The position numbers were made by a program, and so were the translations under genes. From assembly GCF_033118175.1 (NCBI RefSeq), contig NW_026870906.1, positions 496,001 to 560,000 of the forward strand: DNA of 64,000 bases. The letters are read 5' to 3'. The notes under the pieces were generated by a model. That model saw only the letters and a program-made list of their open reading frames with translations, did not search any database and was not told the origin of the DNA. This DNA is from Dama dama (taxonomy: Eukaryota > Chordata > Mammalia > Artiodactyla > Cervidae). Below are positions 51,667-63,820 of the stretch, piece by piece (within the stretch, counting starts at the first letter, position 1; each line of letters begins with the position of its first letter).

Positions 51667-53456
51667 AGCTCTTCATACTTTTCACACCTTTTCACGTTCT
51701 TCATGTTTTTGAATACCGGTTTATGCCCCTACTGATATTCAGACCGTTTAATGCTCCTCATGTATTTCACACCTTTTGAAGCTCTTCATATTTTTCACAC
51801 CTTATCAGCCTCTTCATGTTTTTGAACACCGCTTCATGCTCCTCCTATTTTTCAGACCGTTCTATGCTCCTCATATTTTTGACATCCTTTAACGCTCTTC
51901 ATATTTTTCACACCTTTTCAGATTCTTCATGTTTTGAACACCGCTTCATGCTCCTCCAATTTTTCCGACGTTTCATGCTCCTCATGTATTTCACACCTTT
52001 TGAAGCTCTTCATATTTTTCACACCTTATCAGGCTCTTCATGTTTTTGAACACCGTGTCATGCTCCTCCTATTTTTCAGACCATTTCATGCTCCTGATAT
52101 TTTTCACACCTTTTGAAGCTCTTCATATATTTCACATCTTTTCAGGTTCTTGACATTTTTCAGCACCGCTTCATGCTCCTCATATTTTTCAGACCGTTTC
52201 ATGCTCCTCTTGTATTTCACACCTTTTGAAGCTCTTCATATTTTTCATACCTTTTCAGGCTCTTCATGTTTTTCAACACCTCTTTATGATCGTCCTATTT
52301 TTCAGACAGTGTCATGCCCCTCATATTTTTGACACCTTTTGAAGCTCTTCATATTTTTCACACCTTTTCAGGCTGTTCATATTTTTGAACACCACTTCAT
52401 GCTCCTCCTATGTTTCAGACCGTTTCATGCTCATCATATTTTTGACATCTTTTAAAACTCTTCATATTTTTCACACCTTTTCAGGCTCTTCATGTTTTTG
52501 AACACCGTTTCATGCTCCTCCTGTTTTTCAGAGAGTTTCATGCTCCTCATATTTTTGACAACTTTTGAAGCCCTTCATATTTTTCATACATTTTCAGGCT
52601 GTTCATGTTTGTGAACAGCGCTTCATGCTCCTCCTATTTTTCATATATTTTCATGCTTCTAATGTATATCACACCTTTTGAAGCTCTTCATATTTTTCAC
52701 ACCTTATCAGCCTCTTCATGTTTTTGAACACCACTTCATGCTCCTCCTATTTTTCAGACCGTTCTATGCTCCTCATATTTTTGACATCTTTTAAAGCTCT
52801 TCATATTTTTCACACCTTTTCAGGCTCTTCATGTTTTTGAACACCGCTTCATGCCCAGCCTATTTTTCAAACCGTTTCATGCTCCTCATGTATTTCACAC
52901 CTTTTGAAGCTCTTCATATTTTTCACACGTTTTCAGGCTCTTCATGTTTTTCAACACCACTTCATGGTCCTCCTATTCTTCAGAATGTTTCATGCTCATC
53001 TCCTTTTTGACACCTTTTTAAGTTCTCTGTATTTTTCACACCTTTTGAAGCTTTCATATTTTTCACAACTTTTCAGGCTCTTCATGGTTTTGAACACCAT
53101 TGCATGCTCCTCCTATTTTTCAGACCGTTTCATGCTCCTCATATTTTTGACACCTTTTGAAGCTCTTAATATTTTTTACACCTTTTCAGGCTCTTCATGT
53201 TTTTCAACACCACTTCTTGCTCCTCCTATATTTCAGACCATTTCATGCTCTTCATATTTTCACACCTTTTGAAGCTCTTCATATTTTTCACACCTTTTCA
53301 GTCTCTTCAAGTTTTTCAACACCACTTCATGCTCCTCCTATTTTTCCGACCGTTTCATGCTCCTCATGTATTTCACACCTTTTGAAGCTCTTTATATTTT
53401 TCAAACATTGTGAAGCTCTTCATATTTTTCACACCTTTTCAGGCTCTTCATGTTTT
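51667..53456 (+). repeat. 4,257-bp-spaced duplication, copy 2
   Basis: Second copy of 47,410-49,199. To its left, 51,350-51,660 instead matches 46,588-46,900 at an offset of 4,762 bp, which is 4,257 plus the 505 bp of the local tandem duplication. The simplest reading is that copy 1 later gained an internal 505-bp duplication, or that copy 2 lost it. Confidence 0.89.
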
Positions 53457-55520
53457 TGAACACCGTTTCATGCTCGTCCTATTTTTCAGACCGTTTCATG
53501 TTCTTCATATTTTTGACACGTTTTGAGGCTCTTCATATTTTTCACACCTTTTCAGGCTCTTCATGTTTTTGAACACCGTTTCATGCTCGTCCTATTTTTC
53601 AGACCGTGTCATGCTCCTCATATTTTTGACAACTTTTGAAGCTCTTCATATATTTCACACCTTTTGAAGATCGTCATATTTTTCACACATTTTCAGGCTC
53701 TACATGTTTTTCAACACCACTTCATGCTTCTCCTATTTTTCAGACCGTTTCATGCTCCTCATATTTTTGACACGTTTTGAAGCTCTTCATATATTTCACA
53801 CCCTTTAAAGCTCTTCATATTTTTCACACCTTTTCAGGCTCTTCATGCTTTAAAACTGCTTCATGCTCCTCCTTTTTTTCAGACCGTTTCATGCTCCTCA
53901 TATTTTTGACACGTTTTGAAGCTCTTCATATATTTCACACCTTTTCAGGCTTTTCATGTTTTTCAACCCCGCTTCATGCTCCTCCTATTTTTTAGACCGT
54001 TTCATGCTCCTCGTATTTTTGACACCTTTTGAAGCTCTTCATATTTTTCACACCTTTTCAGGCTCTTCATGTTTTTCATCAACGCTTCATGCTCCTCCTA
54101 TTTTTCAGACCATTTCATACTCCTCATATTTTTCACACCTTTTGAAGCTCTTCATATTTTTCACACCTTTTCAGGCTCTTCATGCTTTAAAACTGCTTCA
54201 TGCTCCTCCTTTTTTTCAGACCGTTTCATGCTCCTCATATTTTTGACACCTTTTGAAGCTCTTCATGTTTTTCACACCTGTTGAAGCTCTTCATATTTTT
54301 CACACGTTTCCATGCTCTTCATGTTTTTCAACACCGCTTCATGCTCCTCCTATTTTTCAGGCCGTTTCATGCTCAATGCATTTTTGACACCATTTGAAGC
54401 TCTTCATATTTTTCACACCTTTTGAAAGCTTTTCATATATTTCACACATTTTCAGGCTCTTCATGTTTTTGAACACCGCTTCATGCTCCTCCTATTTTTC
54501 AGACCGTTTCATGCTCCTCATAATTTTCACACCTTTTCAAGCTCTTCACATTTTTCACACCTGTTCAGGCTCTTCATGTTTTTGAACACCGCTTCATGTC
54601 CTCCTATTTTTCAGACCGTTGCATGATCCTCATATTTTTCACACTTTTTGAGCCTCTTCATATTTTTCACACCTTTTCAGGCTCTTCATGTTTTTGAACA
54701 CCGCTTCATGCTCCTCCTAATTTTCAGACCGTTTCATGCTCCTCATATTTTTCACACCTTTTTAAGCTCTTCATATTTTTCACACCTATTCTGGCTCTTC
54801 ATATTTTTGAACACCGCTTCATGCTCCTCCTATTTTTCAGACCGTTTCATGCTCCTCATGTATTTCACACTTTTTGAAGCTCTGCATATTTTTCACACCT
54901 TTTCAGGCTCTTCATGTTTTTCAACACCGCTCCATGCTCCTCCTATTTTTTAAGACCGTTTCATGCTCCTCATATTTTTGACCCCTTTTGAAGCTCTTCA
55001 TAATTTTCACACCTTTTGAAGCTCTTCTTTTTTTTCACACATTTTCAGGCTCTTCATGTTTTTCCACACCGCTCATGCTCCTCCTATTTTTCAGACCGTT
55101 TCATGCTCCTCATATTTTTGACAGCTTTTGAAGCTCTTCATATTTTTCAAACCTTTTCAGGCTCTTCATGTTTTTCAACATCGTTTCATGCCACTCCTAT
55201 TTTTCAGACCGTTTCATGCTCCTCATATTTTTGACACCTTTTGAAGCTGTTCATATTTTTCACACCGTTTCAAGCTCTTCATGTTTTTGAACACCGCTTC
55301 ATGCTCTTCCTATTTTTCAAACCGTTTCATGCTCCTCATATTTTTCACACCTTTTGAAGCTCTTCTTATTTTTCACACCTTTTCAGGCTATTCATGATTT
55401 TGAAAAGAGCTTCATGCTCCTCCTATTTTTCAGACCGTTTCATGCTCCTCATATTTCTGATACCTGTTAAAGCTCTTCATATATTTCACACCTTTTCAGG
55501 CTCTTTATGTTTTTCAACAC

Positions 55521-56150
55521 CACAAAATGCTCCTCCTATTTTCAAGACCGTTTCATGCTCATCTCATTTTTGACACCTTTTGAAGGTCTACATATTCTTC
55601 ACACCTTTTGAAGCTTTTCATTTTTTTCAAAACTGCTTCATGCTCCTCCTATTTTTCAGACCGTACATGCTGATCATATTTTTGAAACATTTTGAACCTC
55701 TTCATATTTTTCACACCTTTTCAGACTCTTCATGTTTTTCAACACCATTTCATGCTCCTCCTATTTTTCAGATCGTTTCATGCTCCTCATATTTTGACAT
55801 CTATGGAGGCTCTTCATATTTTTCACACCTTTTCAGGCTCTTCATGTGTTTCAACACCACTTAATGATCGTCCTATTTTTCAGACCGTTTCATGCTCCTC
55901 ATATTTTTGACACCTTTTGAAGCTATTCATATTTTTCACACCTTTTCAGGCTCTTCATATTTTTCAACACCGCTTCATGCTCCTCATATTTTTCAGACCG
56001 TTTCATGCTTCTCCTATTTTTCAGAACTTTTCATGCTCCTCATATTTCTGACACCTTTTGAAGATCTTCATGTTTTTAATACCTGTTGAAGCTCTTCATA
56101 TTTTTCACACGTTTTCAGGCTCTTCATGTGTTTCAACACCGCTTCATGCT
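55521..56150 (+). repeat. Segment recurring at 62.8 kb and at the window end, copy 1
   Basis: 55,521-55,700 matches 63,821-64,000 (offset 8,300), and 55,591-56,150 matches about 62,821-63,381 (offset 7,230). Landmarks are TTCAAGACCG, ATATTCTTCACACC, TTTTTTTCAAAACTG, TGCTGATCATATT, TGAAACATTTTGAACC, a CTATGGAGGC unit and ACTTAATGATCG. Confidence 0.9.
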
Positions 56151-57266
56151 CCTCCTATTTTTCAGACCGTTTCATGCTCCTCATATTTTTGACACCTTTT
56201 GACGCTCTTCATATTTTTCACACCTTATCAGTCTCTTCATGTTTTTGAACACCGCTTCATGCTCCTCCTATTTTTCAGACCGTTTAATGCTCCTCATGTA
56301 TTTCACATCTTTGAAGCTTTTCATATTTTTCACACCTTTTCAGGCTCTTCATGTTTTTGAACACCGTTTCATGCTACTCCTATTTTTCAGACCGTTTCAT
56401 GCTCCACATATTTTTGACACCTTTTGAAGCTCTTCATTTATTTTCACACATTTTCAGGCTCTTCATGTTTTTGAACACCGCTTCATGCTCCTCCTATTTT
56501 TCAGACCGTTTCTTGCTCCTCATATTTTTGACACCTTTTGAAGCTCTTCATTTATTTTCACACATTTTCAGGCTCTTCATGTTTTTCAACACCGCTTCTT
56601 GCTCCTCCTATTTTTCAGACCGTTTCATGCTCCTCATATATTTGACACCTTTTGAATCTCTTCATATTTTTACATCTTTTCATGCTCTTCATGTTTTTCA
56701 ACACCGCTTCATGCTCCTCCTATATTTCAGACCGTTTCCTGCTATCTCATTTGTGACACCTTTTGAAGCTCTTCATATTTTTCACACCTTTTGAAGCTCT
56801 TCATATATTTCACACCTTTTCAGGCTCTTCATTTTTTTCAACACCGCTTCATGCTCCTCCTATTTTTCAGACCGTTTAATGCTCCTCATATTTTTGACAC
56901 CTTTTGAAGCTCTTCATATTTTTCACACCTTTTCAGGCTCTTCATGTTTTCCACACCGCTTCATGCTGCTCCTCTTTTTCAGACCGTTTCATGCTCCTTC
57001 TATTTTTGACACCTTTTGAAGCTCTTCATACTTTTCACACCTTTAGAAACTCTTCACTTTTTTCACACATTTTCAGGGTCTTCTTGTTTTTCCATACTGC
57101 TTCATTCTCCTCCTATATTTCAGACCGTTTCATGCTCCTCATATTTTTGACAACTTTTGAAGCTCTTCATATTTTTCACACCTTATCAGTCTCTTCAGGG
57201 TTTTGAACACAGCTTCATGCTCCTCCTATTTTTCAGACCATTAAATGCTCCTCATGTATTTCACAT

Positions 57267-57492
57267 TTTTGAAGCTCTTCATATTTTTCACACCTTTTCA
57301 GGCTCTTCAGGTTTTTGAACAACGTTTCATACTCCTTGTAATTTTCAGACCATTTCATGCTCCTCATATTTTTGACACCTTTTGAAGCTCTTCATATTTT
57401 TCACACCTTTTCAGGCTCTTCAGGTTTTTGAACAACGTTTCATACTCCTTGTAATTTTCAGACCATTTCATGCTCCTCATATTTTTGACACC
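57267..57492 (+). repeat. Two identical consecutive 113-bp units
   Basis: 57,267-57,379 and 57,380-57,492 read identically base for base and share private variants (CTTCAGGTTTTTGAACAACG, CATACTCCTTGTAATTTTC). The related stretch at about 59,640-59,750 has this unit only once. This is the cleanest single-unit tandem addition in the window. Confidence 0.94.
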
Positions 57493-57929
57493 TTTTGAAG
57501 TTCTTCATATTTTTCACACCTTTAGAAACTCTTCACTTTTTTCACACATTTTCAGGCTATTCATTCATTTCAACACCGCTTCATTCTCCTCCTAATTTTC
57601 AGACCGTTTTATGCTCCTCATATTTTTGACACCTTTTGAAGCTCTTCATATTTTTCACAACTTTTCAGGCGCTTCATGTTTTTGAACACCGCTTCAGGCT
57701 TCTCCTATATTTCAGAAACTTTCATGCTCCTCATGTATTACACACCTTTTGAAGCTCTTCATATTTTTCACACCTTTTCAGGCTCTTCATGTTTTTTATC
57801 AACGCTTCATGCTCCTCCTATTTTTCAGACCGTTTCATGCTCCTCATATTTTTCACACCTTTTGAAGCTCTTCATATTTTTCACACCTTTTCAGGCTCTT
57901 CATGATTTTCAACACTGCTTCATTCTGCT

Positions 57930-59430
57930 CCTCTTTTTCAGACTGTTTCATGCTCCTTTTATTTTTGACATCTTTTGAAGCTCTTCATATTTTTTACACC
58001 TTTTCAGGCTTTCATGTTTTTCAACACCGCTTCATGCTCCTCCTATTTTTCAGACCGTTTCATGCTCCTCATATGTTTGACAACTTTTGAAGCTCTTCAT
58101 ATTTTCACACTTTTTCAGGCTATTCATTCATTCCAACACCGCTTCAGTATCCTCCTATTTTTCAGACCGTTTCATGCTCCTCATATTTTTGACACCTTTT
58201 GAAGCTCTTCATATTTTTCACACCTTTGCAGGCTCTTCATGTTTTTCAACAACACTTCATGCTCCTCTTAATTTTGAGACCGTTTCATGCTCCTCATATT
58301 TTTGACATCTTTAGAAGCTCTTCATAATTTTCACAACTTTTCTGGCTCTTCAAGTTTTTCAACACCACTTCATGCTCCTCCTATTTTTCATACCGTTTCA
58401 TGCTCCTCATATTTTTGACACCTTTTGAAGCTCTTCATATTTTTCACACCTTTTCTGGCTCTTCATGTTTTTCAACATCACTTCATGCTCCTCCTATATT
58501 TCAGACCGTTTCATGCTCCTCGTATTTCTCACACCTTTTGAAGCTTTTCATATATTTCACACCTTTTCAGGCTCTTCATGTTTTTCAACACCACTTCATG
58601 CTCCTCCTATTTTTCAGACCTTTTCATGCTCATCTCATTTTTGACACCTTTTGAAGCTCTTCAAGTTTTTCACACCTGTTGAAGCTCTTCATATTTTTCA
58701 CACGGTTTCAGGCTCTTCATGTTTTTCAACATCGCTTCATGCTCCTCCTATATTTCAGACCGTTTCATGCTCCTCATATTTTTGACATCTTTAGAAGCTC
58801 TTCATAATTTTCACAACCTTTCTGGCTCTTCAAGTTTTTCAACACCACTTCATGCTCCTCCTATTTTTCATACCGTTTCATGCTCCTCATATTTTTGACA
58901 CCTTTTGAAGCTCTTCATATTTTTCACACCTTTTCTGGCTCTTCATGTTTTTGAACACCATTTCATGCTCCTCCTATTTTTCAGACCGTTCCATGCTCCT
59001 CATATTTTTGACACCTTTTGAAGCTCTTCATTTATTTTCACACATTTTCAGGCTCTTCATGTTTTTCAACACCGCTTCATGCTCCTCCTATTTTTCAGAC
59101 CGTTTCATGCTCATCTCATTTTTGACACCTTTTGAAGCTCTTCATATTTTTCACACCTTTTGAAGCTCTTCATATATTTCACACCTTTTCAGGCTCTTCA
59201 TTTTTTTCAACACCACTTCATGCTCCTCCTATTTTTCAGACCGTTTCATGCTCCTCATATTTTTGACACCTTTTGAAGCTCTTCATATTTTTCACACCTT
59301 TTCAGGCTCTTCATGTTTTCCACACCGCTTCATGCTGCTCCTCTTTTTCAGACCGTTTCATGCTCCTTCTATTTTTGACACCTTTTGAAGCTCTTCATAT
59401 TTTTCACACCTTTGGAAACTCTTCACTTTT
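57930..59430 (+). repeat. ~2-kb family-3 super-unit, copy 1
   Basis: Collinear with 59,932-61,432 at 2,002 bp. Landmarks are TCCTTTTATTTTTGACATC, CAGGCTTTCATG, TCAGTATCCTCC, TTAATTTTGAGACCG, TCTTTAGAAGC, ACTTTTCTGGC, GCTCATCTCATTTTTGAC, CTTCATTTATTTTCAC and ATGTTTTCCACACCGC. An upstream partial relative begins near 56,822 (2,369 bp before its equivalent at about 59,190). Confidence 0.88.
58280..58955 (+). repeat. 480-bp-spaced duplication inside super-unit copy 1
   Basis: 58,280-58,475 recurs at 58,760-58,955. It carries TTTGACATCTTTAGAAGC, TTCATAATTTTCACAAC, TCTGGCTCTTCAAG, TTTTTCATACCG and TTTTCTGGCTCTTCATG. 480 bp is 17 monomers and not a multiple of 113. The corresponding region of copy 2 (near 60,720-60,830) has only part of this arrangement. 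Confidence 0.86.
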
Positions 59431-59931
59431 TTCACACATTTTCAGGGTCTTCTTGTTTTTCCACGCTGCTTCATTCTCCTCCTATATTTCAGAGCGTTTC
59501 ATGCTCCTCATATATTTGACAACTTTTGAAGCTCTTCATATTTTTCACACCTTATCAGTCTCTTCAGGGTTTTGAACACAGCTTCATGCTCCTCCTATTT
59601 TTCAGACCATTAAATGCTCCTCATGTATTTCACATTTTTGAAGCTCGTCATATTTTTCACATCTTTTCAGGCTCGTTCACGTTTTTGAACAACGTTTTAT
59701 ACTCCTTGTAATTTTCAGACCGTTTCATGCTCCTCATATTTTTGACACCTTTTGAAGCTCTTCATATTTTTCACACCTTTTCAGGTTCTTCATTTTTTTG
59801 AACACCGTTTCATGCTCCTCCTATTTTTCAGACCGTTTCATGCTCCTCATATTTTTGACACGTTTTGAAGTTCTTCATTTTTTTCACACATTTTCAGGCT
59901 CTTCATGTTTTGAACACCGTTTCATGCTCCT

Positions 59932-61432
59932 CCTAATTTTCAGACTGTTTCATGCTCCTTTTATTTTTGACATCTTTTGAAGCTCTTCATATTTTTTACA
60001 CCTTTTCAGGCTTTCATGTTTTTCAACACCGCTTCATGCTCCTCCTATTTTTCAGACCGTTTCATGCTCCTCATATGTTTGACAACTTTTGAAGCTCTTC
60101 ATATTTTCACACTTTTTCAGGCTATTCATGCATTCCAACACCGCTTCAGTATCCTCCTATTTTTCAGACCGTTTCATGCTCCTCATATTTTTGACACCTT
60201 TTGAAGCTCTTCATATTTTTCAAACGTTTGCAGGCTCTTCATGTTTTTTATCAACGCTTCATGCTCCTCTTAATTTTGAGACCGTTCCATGCTCCTCATA
60301 TTTTTGACATCTTTAGAAGCTCTTCATAATTTTCACAACTTTTCTGGCTCTTCAAGTTTTTCAACACCACTTCATGCTCCTCCTATTTTTCATACCGTTT
60401 CATGCTCCTCATATTTTTGACACCTTTTGAAGCTCTTCATATTTTTCACACCTTTTCTGGCTCTTCATGTTTTTCAACATCGCTTCATGCTCCTCCTATA
60501 TTTCAGACCATTTCATGCTCCTCATATTTCTCACACCTTTTGAAGCTTTTCATATATTTCACACCTTTTCAGGCTCTTCATGTTTTTCAACACCACTTCA
60601 TGCTCCTCCTATTTTTCAGACCTTTTCATGCTCATCTCATTTTTGACACCTTTTGAAGCTCTTTATGGTTTTCACACCTGTTGAAGCTCTTCATATTTTT
60701 CACACGGTTTCAGGCTCTTCAAGTTTTTCAACACCACTTCATGCTCCTCCTATTTTTCATACCGTTTCATGCTCCTCATATTTTTGACACCTTTTGAAGC
60801 TCTTCATATTTTTCACACCTTATCAGTCTCTTCATGTTTTTGAACACCGCTTCATGCTCCTCCTATTTTTCAGACCGTTTCATGCTCCTCATGTATTTCA
60901 CATCTCTTGAAGCTTTTCATATTTTTCACACCTTTTCAGGCTCTTCATGTTTTTGAACACCATTTCGTGCTCCTCCTATTTTTCAGACCGTTCCATGCTC
61001 CTCATATATTCGACACCTTTTGAAGCTCTTCATTTATTTTCACACATTATCAGGCTCTTCATGTTTTTCAACACCGCTTCATGCTCCTCCTATTTTTCAG
61101 ACCGTTTCATGCTCATCTCATTTTTGACACCTTTTGAAGCTCTTCATATTTTTCACACCTTTTGAAACTCTTCATATATTTCACACCTTTTCAGGCTCTT
61201 CATTTTTTTCAAGACCGCTTCATGCTCCTCCTAGTTTTCAGACCGTTTCATGCTCCTCATATTTTTGACACCTTTTGAAGCTCTTCATATTTTTCACACC
61301 TTTTCAGGCTCTTGATGTTTTCCACACCGCTTCATGCTGCTCCTCTTTTTCAGACCGTTTCATGCTCCTTCTATTTTTGACACCTTTTGAAGCTCTTCAT
61401 ATTTTTCACACCTTTAGAATCTCTTCACTTTT
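59932..61432 (+). repeat. ~2-kb family-3 super-unit, copy 2
   Basis: Second copy at offset 2,002. The middle (60,660-60,930) differs in unit order from copy 1 and has CCTTATCAGTCTC and ATGTATTTCACATC units, but the net length is equal, so the ends stay at the same offset. It ends in a local TTTTTTCACAC duplication near 61,430. Confidence 0.86.
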
Positions 61433-61735
61433 TTCACACTTTTTTCACACATTTTCAGGCTATTCATTCATTTCAACACCGCTTCATTCTCCTCCTAATT
61501 TTCAGACCGTTTCATGCTCCTCATATTTTTGACACCTTTTGAAGCTCTTCATATTTTTCACAACTTTTCAGGCGCTTCATGTTTTTGAACACCGCTTCAT
61601 GCTTCTCCTATATTTCAGAAACTTTCATGCTCCTCATGTATTACACACCTTTTGAAGCTCTTCATATTTTTCACACCTTTTCAGGCTCTTCATGTTTTTC
61701 AAAACCACTTCATGCTCCTTCTATTTTTCAGACCG

Positions 61736-62635
61736 TTTCATGCTCCTCATATTTTTGACAACTTGTGAAGCTCTTCATATTTTCACACTTTTTCAGGCTA
61801 TTCATGCATTTCAACACCGCTTCAGTATCCTCCTATTTTTCAGACCGTTTCATGCTCCTCATATTTTTAACACCTTTTGAAGCTCTTCATATTTTTCACA
61901 CTTTTTCAGGCTCTTCATGTTTTTCAACAACACTTCATGCTCCTCTTAATTTTGAGACCGTTTCATGCTCCTCATATTTTTGACACCTTTTGAAGCTCTT
62001 TATATTTTTCACACCTTTTCTGGCTCTTCATGTTTTTCAACATCGCTTCATGCTCATCCTATATTTCAGACCGTTTCATGCTCCTCATTTTTTTCACACC
62101 TTTTGAAGCTCTTCATCTATTTCACACCTTTTCAGGCTCTTCATGTTTTTCAACACCACTTCATGCTCCTCCTATTTCTCAGACCTTTTCATGCTCATCT
62201 CATTTCTGACACCTTTTGAAGCTCTTCATGTTTTCCACACCTGTTGAAGCTCTTCATATTTTTCACACGTTTTCAGGCTCTTCATGTTTCTCAACATCGC
62301 TTCATGCTCCTCCTATATTTCAGACCGTTTCATGCTCCTCATATTTTTGACAACTTTTGAAGCTCTTCATATTTTTCACACCTTATCAGTCTCTTCATGT
62401 TTTTGAACACCGCTTCATGCTCCTCCTATTTCTCAGACCGTTTAATGCTCCTCATGTATTTCACATCTTTTGAAGCTTTTCATATTTTTCACACCTTTTC
62501 AGGCTCTTCATGTTTTTGAACACCATTTCATGCTCCTACTATTTTTCAGACTGTTCCATGCTCCTCATATTTTTGACACCTTTTGAAGCTCTTCATTTAT
62601 TTTCACACATTTTCAGGCTCTTCATGTTTTTAAAC
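61736..62635 (+). repeat. ~2-kb family-3 super-unit, copy 3 (shortened)
   Basis: 61,736-61,965 follows copy 2 at an offset of 1,676 bp. From 61,965 to about 62,635 the offset is 1,563 bp. The 113-bp difference is one whole unit (the TCTTTAGAAGC / TTTTTCATACCG unit) absent here. It keeps TCAGTATCCTCC, TTAATTTTGAGACCG, GCTCATCTCATTTCTGAC and CTTCATTTATTTTCAC. Confidence 0.85.
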
Positions 62636-62820
62636 ACCGCTTCATGCTCCTCCTATATTTCAGACCGTTTCATGCTCCTCATATTTTTCACACCTTTTGA
62701 AGCTCTTCATATATTTCACACCTTTTCAGGCTCTTCATGTTTTTCAACACCACTCCATGCTCCTCCTATTTTTCAGACCATTTCATGCTCATCTCATTTT
62801 TGACAGCTTTTGAAGCTCTA

Positions 62821-63381
62821 CATATTCTTCACACCTTTTGAAGCTCTTCATTTTTTTCAAAACTGCTTCATGCTCCTCCTATTTTTCAGATCGTTCATGC
62901 TGATCATATTTTTGAAACATTTTGAACCTCTTCATATTTTTCACACCTTTTCAGGCTCTTCATGATTTTCAACACCATTTCATGCTCCTCCTATTTTTCA
63001 GACCGTTTCATGCTCCTCATATTTTGACACCTATGGAGGCTCTTCATATTTTTCACACCTTTTCAGGCTCTTCATGTGTTTCAACACCGCTTAATGATCA
63101 TCCTATTTTTCAGACCGTTTCATGCTCCTCATATTTTTGACACCTTTTGAAGCTATTCATATTTTTCACACCTTTTCAGGCTCTTCATATTTTTTCAAGA
63201 CCGCTTCATGCTCCTCCTATTTTTCAGACCGTTTCATGCTCCTCCTATTTATCAGAACGTTTCATGCTCCTCATATTTTTGACACCTTTTGAAGCTCTTC
63301 ATGTTTTTCACACCTGTTGAAGCTCTTCATATTTTTCACACGTTTTCAGGCTCTTCATGTTTTTCAACACCGCTTCATGCT
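62821..63381 (+). repeat. Segment recurring from 55.6 kb, copy 2
   Basis: Follows 55,591-56,150 at 7,230 bp with substitutions, including CCGCTTAATGATCA against CCACTTAATGATCG (CG/CA exchanges at two places). A third copy begins about 1,070 bp further on. Confidence 0.88.
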
Positions 63382-63820
63382 GCTCCTATTTTTCAGACCG
63401 TTTCATGCTCCTCATATATTTGACACCTTTTGAATCTCTTCATATTTTTACATATTTTCATGCTCTTTATGTTTTTCAACACCGCTTCATGCTCCTCTTA
63501 TTTTTGAGACCGTTTCATGCTCCTCATATATTTGACACCTTTTGAAACTGATCATATTTTTCACACCTTTTCAAGCTCTTCATGTTTTTGAACACCACTT
63601 CATGCTCCTCCTATTTTTCATACCGTTTCATGTTCCTCATGTATTTCACACCTTTGAAGCTCTTCATATTTTTCACACCTTTTCAGGCTATTCATGTTTT
63701 TGAACACAGCTTCATGCTCCTCCTATTTTTCAGACCGTTTCAAGCTCCTCATGTTTTTGATACCTTTTAAAGCTCTTCATATATTTCACACCTTTTCAGG
63801 CTCTTCATGTTTTTCAACAC

